A stretch of 24,270 nt of DNA, taken from JAGOTP01 sp964415465. Its GTDB lineage: Bacteria; Patescibacteriota; Patescibacteriia; 2-12-FULL-60-25. The stretch covers positions 1 through 24,270 of the forward strand of contig CAYQAL010000014.1 in assembly GCA_964415465.1 (NCBI GenBank), in the 5' to 3' direction. Of the stretch, positions 19,453-24,270 are shown one piece after another. The position numbers and the translations under genes are program-made. The notes beneath the pieces were generated by a model. It had not been told where the DNA came from, did no database searches, and saw only the letters and a list, made by a program, of their open reading frames with translations. Within the stretch, counting starts at the first letter, position 1. Every line of letters begins with the position of its first letter.

Positions 19453-20346
19453 TTAATGAGCGAGTTTCCAGCCATTTTTTACCTCAATCACAAACCCTTC
19501 TTTCGTAAGTCGCTGAAGCATGGCCTCGACCCAGGTATGATCCAGTTTTTCATTAAAGGCTGGATCGATAGCGGTAGCGATTTCGTGAAATGAAGCGCCT
19601 GCTAGGTTTTCTTTCACAAAACGTAAGATTTTTCCCCGATAAATACGATCTGGATAGGGCTTGTTTCGATGTTTCTTTTCATTTGTCTGTTTGATGGTTC
19701 GTTTTGGAATCTCGACCTTGCCAGAGAGAAAGAGAGGAGCGCTTTTGCACTGAGTGCGGAGCGGGCAGTCCGTGCAAATGGGTGCTTTCGTGCAAACACT
19801 CGTCGCCACATCAAACATGGCTTGAGGAAGATCATAATAGGCGCCACGTGTTGGAAGAAAATCCTTCGACGCTTGGCGAATGCGTTCGTCATCGGTGAGC
19901 TGTGGGAAGGGGATTCCGAGAAAGACCCGGCCCAAGACTCGTCGAATGTTCGTATCGATAGGCAGTGCGCGCTGTTTAAGAGAAAAAGCAGCAAGCGCAG
20001 CAGCGGTATATGGTCCGATGCCTTTGAGCTCGAGCCATTCAGCTTCGCTTTTTGGTTCACCATGCTCTACGACATGTTGAGCGATCGAGCGGAGCATCAG
20101 CCCACGACGGTTATACCCCAGACCAGACCAAGCATGGACTACCTCGTCCGTTTTCGCGTTGGCGAGAGTCTTCCAGTCGGGGAATTGGTTCAACCAGCGG
20201 TGATAATAGTCGATCACGCGGCTCACCTGCGTTTGTTGGAGCATAATCTCGCTCACTAAAATCGCGTACGCCGCTCGAGTGCGGCGCCAAGGGAGGTCGC
20301 GGCCGTGTTGTTTGTACCAACGGAGGAGAAGCTGAGCGGGCGTCAT
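19453..20346 (-). CDS. mutY: A/G-specific adenine DNA glycosylase (MutY-like)
   Basis: A 297-residue HhH-GPD glycosylase that removes adenine mispaired with 8-oxoguanine. Visible are S-E-I-M-L-Q-Q-T-Q-V with E33 (catalytic acid), the helix-hairpin-helix L-K-G-I-G-P-Y-T-A-A (107-116), and D131 in P-I-D-T-N-I-R-R-V. Four iron-sulfur cysteines (C185, C191, C194, C200) have spacing x5-x2-x5 rather than the usual x6-x2-x5. The C-terminal part (about 225-297) looks like a winged helix (G-K-I-L-R-F-V-K-E-N-L..., ending V-K-N-G-W-K-L), not the NUDIX-like 8-oxoG recognition domain of classical MutY. The start overlaps the stop of the upstream gene by 4 bases (ATGA), so the two are translationally coupled. 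It is convergent with the DUF1653 gene. Confidence 0.87.
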   Translation of the reverse strand: MTPAQLLLRWYKQHGRDLPWRRTRAAYAILVSEIMLQQTQVSRVIDYYHRWLNQFPDWKTLANAKTDEVVHAWSGLGYNRRGLMLRSIAQHVVEHGEPKSEAEWLELKGIGPYTAAALAAFSLKQRALPIDTNIRRVLGRVFLGIPFPQLTDDERIRQASKDFLPTRGAYYDLPQAMFDVATSVCTKAPICTDCPLRTQCKSAPLFLSGKVEIPKRTIKQTNEKKHRNKPYPDRIYRGKILRFVKENLAGASFHEIATAIDPAFNEKLDHTWVEAMLQRLTKEGFVIEVKNGWKLAH

Positions 20347-21041
20347 TCAGTCGTAGCAAACAGGAGCGTCGACAGGCTGTCTAGAATGCGTTCTTGGGTC
20401 ATGGTGCCGGCGGTGCGTGCCCAGAGAAGGTGAGTTGGTTGGCCACGGCGCTGGGTTCGGAGAATAAAGACGGTCGCACCGTCACCAGACACGCCTCGTT
20501 TTCCGGTGATCAGGGTTTGGTTCAACCGGTAGTTCACGGTTTCAACGTTGCTGAGTGGATTCGCCAGGTCTTGAAACTGTTGGGCGTCATAGCGTTTGAT
20601 GAATAGCCAGGTCACAGGCTCGCCATTCTGGCTGTTCAAGATCGATTCGATCGTTGTGTCAGTACTGGTCGCGATCGTGAAGGTTGGGGTGCGAACCGAA
20701 ATACCTAACGGAAATGAGATGGTTTGCGGCCAACGTTTGGCTTGAGAGGTGCTGACGAGGCTCGTCGCCTGTTCCAGGCTGGCTTGTTCTTGAGTAAGTG
20801 CATTCAAGAGATCTCGTGTGGCGGACGCGTTTCGAAGAGCGGCTAAGACGGTTTTGTTTGCCTCCTCGATGGTTTGTTGATGCTCTTCGGCGAGTTGCGT
20901 GGTCTGCGCTTCGCGTAAGGCGAGTTTTTGAGCTAAATCGTCACGTTCTTGCTTAGCTTTGAGCAATACGCTCCCGATGCCGAGGCTTGCAGCGAGAGCT
21001 CCCAGTAGGATCCAAATCAGAATCGCAAATGAACGTCGCAT
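20343..21041 (-). CDS. Membrane-anchored coiled-coil protein of unknown function
   Basis: A 232-residue protein starting M-R-R-S-F-A-I-L-I-W, with one membrane segment (about residues 4-26, a type II-like anchor or uncleaved signal). An Ala/Glu/Gln-rich coiled coil follows (about 29-85, with A-Q-K-L-A-L-R-E-A-Q). The outer domain (90-232) is rich in Thr/Ser and beta-prone, with no recognised family. The frame is open to 21074; I use the ATG at 21041 because the membrane segment begins there and TAGAAT (21055-21060) is 13 nt upstream. It ends in TGA inside ATGA, overlapping the mutY start. A structural or envelope role is plausible, but the link with mutY may only be co-transcription. Confidence 0.72.
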   Translation of the reverse strand: MRRSFAILIWILLGALAASLGIGSVLLKAKQERDDLAQKLALREAQTTQLAEEHQQTIEEANKTVLAALRNASATRDLLNALTQEQASLEQATSLVSTSQAKRWPQTISFPLGISVRTPTFTIATSTDTTIESILNSQNGEPVTWLFIKRYDAQQFQDLANPLSNVETVNYRLNQTLITGKRGVSGDGATVFILRTQRRGQPTHLLWARTAGTMTQERILDSLSTLLFATTE

Positions 21042-21054
21042 AGATACCGGACGT

Positions 21055-21060
21055 ATTCTA
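21055..21060 (-). promoter_or_regulatory. -10 element before the coiled-coil gene
   Basis: TAGAAT on the minus strand (five of six to TATAAT) ends 13 nt before the ATG at 21041. No -35 is convincing. Confidence 0.4.
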
Positions 21061-21093
21061 ATGCGATCGATCAAAAAACGATAGGTCTAGCAA

Positions 21094-21122
21094 TTGCGAA
21101 TTATCGGTTTGTTTGGTATACT
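21094..21122 (+). promoter_or_regulatory. Promoter of the giant secreted protein
   Basis: TTGCGA (21094-21099) and TATACT (21117-21122) are spaced by exactly 17 bases. The start near 21129 gives a 6-nt leader to the ATG at 21135. Confidence 0.65.
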
Positions 21123-21134
21123 GCATATCGAGTT

Positions 21135-24100
21135 ATGACAGATCTTTTTTCTTTGACCCAAAATCGTTTTTTGAGGAGCGCCATGTTGAGTTTATGTACC
21201 CTCTTTTTACTGGTTCTAGGGCTTACATATGCGGCTCACTCGGCGTATGCCTACTCTTGTACGTTCACAAGTACCGAGCCTACAAATGACTTTAGCTTGC
21301 CAGCGAACTGGACGGACTGCGGAGGATCCGCTCCTTCATCAAAAGATGATATATTGATCCCAATGGGTGAAATTGCAGAGCTTACCGTTTTGTCGAATCA
21401 GGTGAATAACGCCAATGTAAGCGGTACAATTCTCGGAACGGATAAAAGTCTAGCCGTCATGGGGAGCACGTATATCGACGTTACAGGTTTCGTCACCTCC
21501 ACGAGCGGAAGCTTTAACTTCAACGGCTCAACCTTCCGAAATGATGGTCTCGTAGGAACGAATTCTGGTACGATTGTAAATAATAACAACGGAACAAATA
21601 ATGGCACGATTGATGTTGGTGCTGGTCAGTTCAATACGTGGATTCTCACGAATAGTGGAACAGTAAATGGAGGGTCCGGCCTCATCCGGATGGACGCGTA
21701 CGGAGCTTCTTGGGTGAACACAGGAGCGGGGGTGCTCAATCCTCAATTTGGTACCGTTCGGGTGGGTGGGATCGCAGTTCAGCAACTTCCGTTCCCAACG
21801 TTATATAATCTGCATATTCCAAACGGACCGGGAGGTATTTTCACGACTGGAACGGTTATCACAAATACCCTCACGATCGATGCGGGCGGGGCGCTCCACG
21901 CTGATGCATACGATGTGGATGTCTTCGGTGCTGGAACCAACGCAATTAATGGAACATTTGATACTGAATCGGGAAGTATTGTCTTTGCGACAGGAACGAC
22001 CGCGATCGCTGGCACGCTTGAGTCTCTTGGATCCGGTCACATTTTGATAGAGAGTGGGACATTTTCTATCGACCCTGGCGGCGTGGTGACGTCAACGTCG
22101 GGTTCCTTGGTGTTTCAAGTGCCATTTACTTCGGCTGGGGAAATTGGAAATAGCACGGGAGATATCTGGTTTCAGGCGGCTTTTGTAAACGGAGGAACGG
22201 TGAACTTGGGATCGGGAACGGCAACCGCAACGGCGGCTGTAAACAACACAGGGGGAACGTTTAATGGAGGAAGTTCTACTTTTGTGATTATGGATGACTT
22301 TTCAGGAGGTGCATTTAATCCGCAAACGGGACTCGTGCATTTCCAGACGCCAGGCAGCAGTATTCAGATGTCGGATTTTCACGACATTTTGTTTAGCGGA
22401 GGAGTGTCCTATACGATGACGAATCCAAGTTATACGGTTACTGGCTCGGTCGAGGTGGCGACAGGAACGAGTTTGATGTTGATGAGTGATACAGGGCTTT
22501 CCGTGGCGGGACGGTTTGTCGTGGCGGGAACGTTTAACCTTCAAAGTGGACATGCGACAACGACGGGGGAGTTCATTATCACGTCGACAGGTGAATTTGA
22601 GAATATGGGTGGAGGAAAGCCGGATGTTATTGAAGACAACTTGACGGTCGTTGGTAGTTTTTATAACGGCGGCGCTCTTAGCTGTTTTAAGAGCTGCTCG
22701 TTCAAGCTCTACTCTCACCTAAGTAATAACGGATCATCTCTCAACACAAGTAATATCGATTTCTTGTTGCTTGGAAACGATGACCAGGCATTCCCCGGGC
22801 TTTCGCCAGTCAAGAGTTTGACACTTCGTAAAACAGGTGGAACCGCCATTATTTCGGCTACGACAACGATCTCTCATTCGCTTGTCGTGGAGTCTGGTGC
22901 GTTAAACGTGCTCAATTCTGACTTGTTTGTGAGTGGTACGAGTACGATTGGAGTGGCGGGCGTTGTGACGTCTACCTCTGGTTGGTTGACGTTTGATGGG
23001 GCTGTGACATCCACTGGAGCGATCGGTTCAATCACGGGAAAAATTGAATTTGGAGGACATACACGTTTGGAGGATGGGTCATTACTCGATATCGGCGATC
23101 TCTTATCAACGAGTTCTTCTGGATCGATCGCGGCTAGTCCGGCCTCTCATGTACGTTATACCTCGGCATCTACTCAGGCGGTTCAGCCGCTGCTCTACGG
23201 ATTGGTGAGTTTTACAGGAGGTGGTACCTATACTCTGTCCGCTTCGACCACAGCAGTAGCAACGACAACCATCGGGTTGCTATCCACACTTACGCTCAAT
23301 GGACAGCGTTACGAGGCGCTTGGTGGATTTGAAAACGTGGGACAAGTGGCTAGCTCAACTGGATCGCGGTTGATTCACCCAGTCGATTACGTTCAGTTTA
23401 CAACGGGTACGGGCGCGGTTGTTGCTTCCTATACAGATGGTGACTGGCTCTTCGTGACCGTGAAAGACTCGAACTTGAACATGGATGGAACATCTGCAGA
23501 AGCGATTACTATTACGGTAACCAGTACAGTGGCCGCTGGAGCGGATAGCGAGACGCTTACTCTTCAAGAAACGGGCATTGCTACGGGTATCTTCCGCAAC
23601 ACGATCCCGCTTCCGGTCCAGGGAACATCAACGGTTGAAACGGCTAACGATGTTCTCGACCTAATCGCCGATGGTTTTGCGCAAACGGTCTACTCTGATC
23701 CGACGCAGGATTCTGACAGCCTTGCTCTATCGATCGCTGTTTCCGGCACGCCTCCAGGTCCAAATACGGCGCCTGATGCGCCCTCCGCCCTCGGTTCTGC
23801 AATTGTCGTAGATGGTTCAACGATAAGTTTCGACAACCCTATTCTCAAATTCACCCTCTCTGATCCAGATGGTTCAGATACCGTTCAATACCGCATCCAA
23901 ATCGATAACACTTCAGACTTTTCTTCGCCGGTTGTCGATTACACCTCGGCTCTCGCTGCCCAAGGAGCAACGTCATTCCAGGTAGGGCAGGCTCTAGGTG
24001 GTGGAACCTATACGGTGGGCTCAAACGGCCAGACGCTGTCTGATGGGTCATATTATTGGCGCGTTCAAACGATCGATAACTCTGGAGAGTCTTCGGCCTA

Positions 24101-24270
24101 TACAACGGCGAATAGCGGAGAAATCGCTTTCGTAGTAGCGACCGCTGTACCGACTGTTCAATTTATTACTTCGAGTGGTTCGGGTTTGGAAAGTGTGACA
24201 GCGACTAGCGTGCGTGTTGTGTTGAGCGGGCCGTCGGCTTCTGACGTCACGGTTGATTACGAGGTTATCC
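21135..24270 (+). CDS. Giant secreted repeat protein (3' end outside the window)
   Basis: The frame is open for 1045 codons and runs off the window. Residues 1-39 form a signal peptide: basic n-region (R11, R14), hydrophobic core (18-32), and cleavage probably after A-H-S-A-Y-A. The mature N-terminus has S-C-T-F, N-W-T-D-C-G-G and D-D-I-L-I-P-M-G, a pattern often seen at the start of beta-helix surface proteins. A long Gly/Thr/Ser/Asn-rich region with T-S-T-S-G repeats follows (about 50-780), then L-Q-E-T-G-I-A-T-G-I-F-R (about 808-820), as in Ig-like modules. A fibronectin-III-like segment (about 910-1000) contains D-P-D-G-S-D and Y-Y-W-R-V-Q, and the start of a Calx-beta-like domain covers about 1005-1045. 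A second in-frame ATG at 21183 has GAGGAG 4 nt before it, but would remove the basic n-region. Likely a cell-surface or adhesin protein; ligand unknown. Confidence 0.85.
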   Translation, partial: MTDLFSLTQNRFLRSAMLSLCTLFLLVLGLTYAAHSAYAYSCTFTSTEPTNDFSLPANWTDCGGSAPSSKDDILIPMGEIAELTVLSNQVNNANVSGTILGTDKSLAVMGSTYIDVTGFVTSTSGSFNFNGSTFRNDGLVGTNSGTIVNNNNGTNNGTIDVGAGQFNTWILTNSGTVNGGSGLIRMDAYGASWVNTGAGVLNPQFGTVRVGGIAVQQLPFPTLYNLHIPNGPGGIFTTGTVITNTLTIDAGGALHADAYDVDVFGAGTNAINGTFDTESGSIVFATGTTAIAGTLESLGSGHILIESGTFSIDPGGVVTSTSGSLVFQVPFTSAGEIGNSTGDIWFQAAFVNGGTVNLGSGTATATAAVNNTGGTFNGGSSTFVIMDDFSGGAFNPQTGLVHFQTPGSSIQMSDFHDILFSGGVSYTMTNPSYTVTGSVEVATGTSLMLMSDTGLSVAGRFVVAGTFNLQSGHATTTGEFIITSTGEFENMGGGKPDVIEDNLTVVGSFYNGGALSCFKSCSFKLYSHLSNNGSSLNTSNIDFLLLGNDDQAFPGLSPVKSLTLRKTGGTAIISATTTISHSLVVESGALNVLNSDLFVSGTSTIGVAGVVTSTSGWLTFDGAVTSTGAIGSITGKIEFGGHTRLEDGSLLDIGDLLSTSSSGSIAASPASHVRYTSASTQAVQPLLYGLVSFTGGGTYTLSASTTAVATTTIGLLSTLTLNGQRYEALGGFENVGQVASSTGSRLIHPVDYVQFTTGTGAVVASYTDGDWLFVTVKDSNLNMDGTSAEAITITVTSTVAAGADSETLTLQETGIATGIFRNTIPLPVQGTSTVETANDVLDLIADGFAQTVYSDPTQDSDSLALSIAVSGTPPGPNTAPDAPSALGSAIVVDGSTISFDNPILKFTLSDPDGSDTVQYRIQIDNTSDFSSPVVDYTSALAAQGATSFQVGQALGGGTYTVGSNGQTLSDGSYYWRVQTIDNSGESSAYTTANSGEIAFVVATAVPTVQFITSSGSGLESVTATSVRVVLSGPSASDVTVDYEVI

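Noticed and set aside
19669..20259. 196-residue + strand open frame opposite mutY
   Set aside because: Shadow of the MutY frame, which carries all catalytic and cluster residues.
21183..21185. Alternative start of the giant protein at 21183 with GAGGAG 4 nt upstream
   Set aside because: It would remove the Arg-containing n-region of the signal peptide, and the spacing to the ATG is short; kept as a minor possibility.
21398..24105. Several minus-strand open frames (for example 22302-22718, 23851-24105) in the last 2.9 kb
   Set aside because: They lie opposite an uninterrupted + frame of more than 1000 codons with a signal peptide and promoter; products look random.

Overview
This window reads as a chromosomal piece of a Candidate Phyla Radiation (Patescibacteria) bacterium of intermediate GC. 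That is an inference from compact single-domain housekeeping genes, many short uncharacterised membrane or secreted proteins, a tiny lysine/alanine histone-like protein, a very large secreted beta-rich protein, and a near absence of Shine-Dalgarno sites. Uhrbacteria or a neighbouring lineage is a guess. TAA, TAG and TGA all serve as stops, so the UGA-glycine code is not in use here. No rRNA, tRNA, insertion sequence, CRISPR array or prophage was seen.

Layout. Bases 1-1530 hold small + strand transcription units, each closed by a hairpin terminator: a 37-residue histone-like protein, an RRM RNA-binding protein and a DUF1877-like protein. Bases 1611-2533 hold an isolated, visibly GC-richer acyltransferase (plsC) with its own strong Shine-Dalgarno site. 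Bases 2532-8282 are a long minus-strand run. Transcription starts with a P-loop (deoxy)nucleotide kinase, then dUTPase, thymidylate synthase and dihydrofolate reductase, followed by two paralogous membrane proteins and gatB. Bases 8400-8741 encode a small YtxH-like protein. Bases 8790-11904 hold a divergent pair: a CCA/poly(A)-polymerase-like nucleotidyltransferase (-) and a transglutaminase-like protein with a duplicated N-terminal module (+). ClpB (11945-14605, -) is driven by a sigma70-type promoter overlapping a CIRCE operator with one mismatch. A putative lipoprotein (-) is divergent from rsmI-metG (+), then come cvpA-tatD-DUF1653 (+), and mutY with a membrane-anchored coiled-coil protein (-). 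The window ends inside a secreted protein open for at least 1045 codons, with an N-terminal signal peptide, repeat-rich beta region, fibronectin-III-like segment and the start of a Calx-beta-like domain.

How the genes work together. Kinase-dut-thyA-folA forms a dTMP supply module: dUTP to dUMP, dUMP to dTMP, regeneration of tetrahydrofolate, and probably phosphorylation of the product. GatB, MetG, RsmI and the RRM protein serve translation. ClpB/CIRCE is a heat-shock unit. MutY and TatD act in DNA repair or nuclease roles.

The most interesting cross-cutting signal is regulatory. Several putative -10 elements (often TACACT-like) end only 8-13 bases before the start codon of genes that have no Shine-Dalgarno site, which suggests widespread leaderless or very short-leader mRNAs. 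The most interesting proteins are the nucleotidyltransferase, the transglutaminase-like protein, the histone-like peptide, a MutY with unusual cluster spacing and C-terminus, and the giant surface protein.
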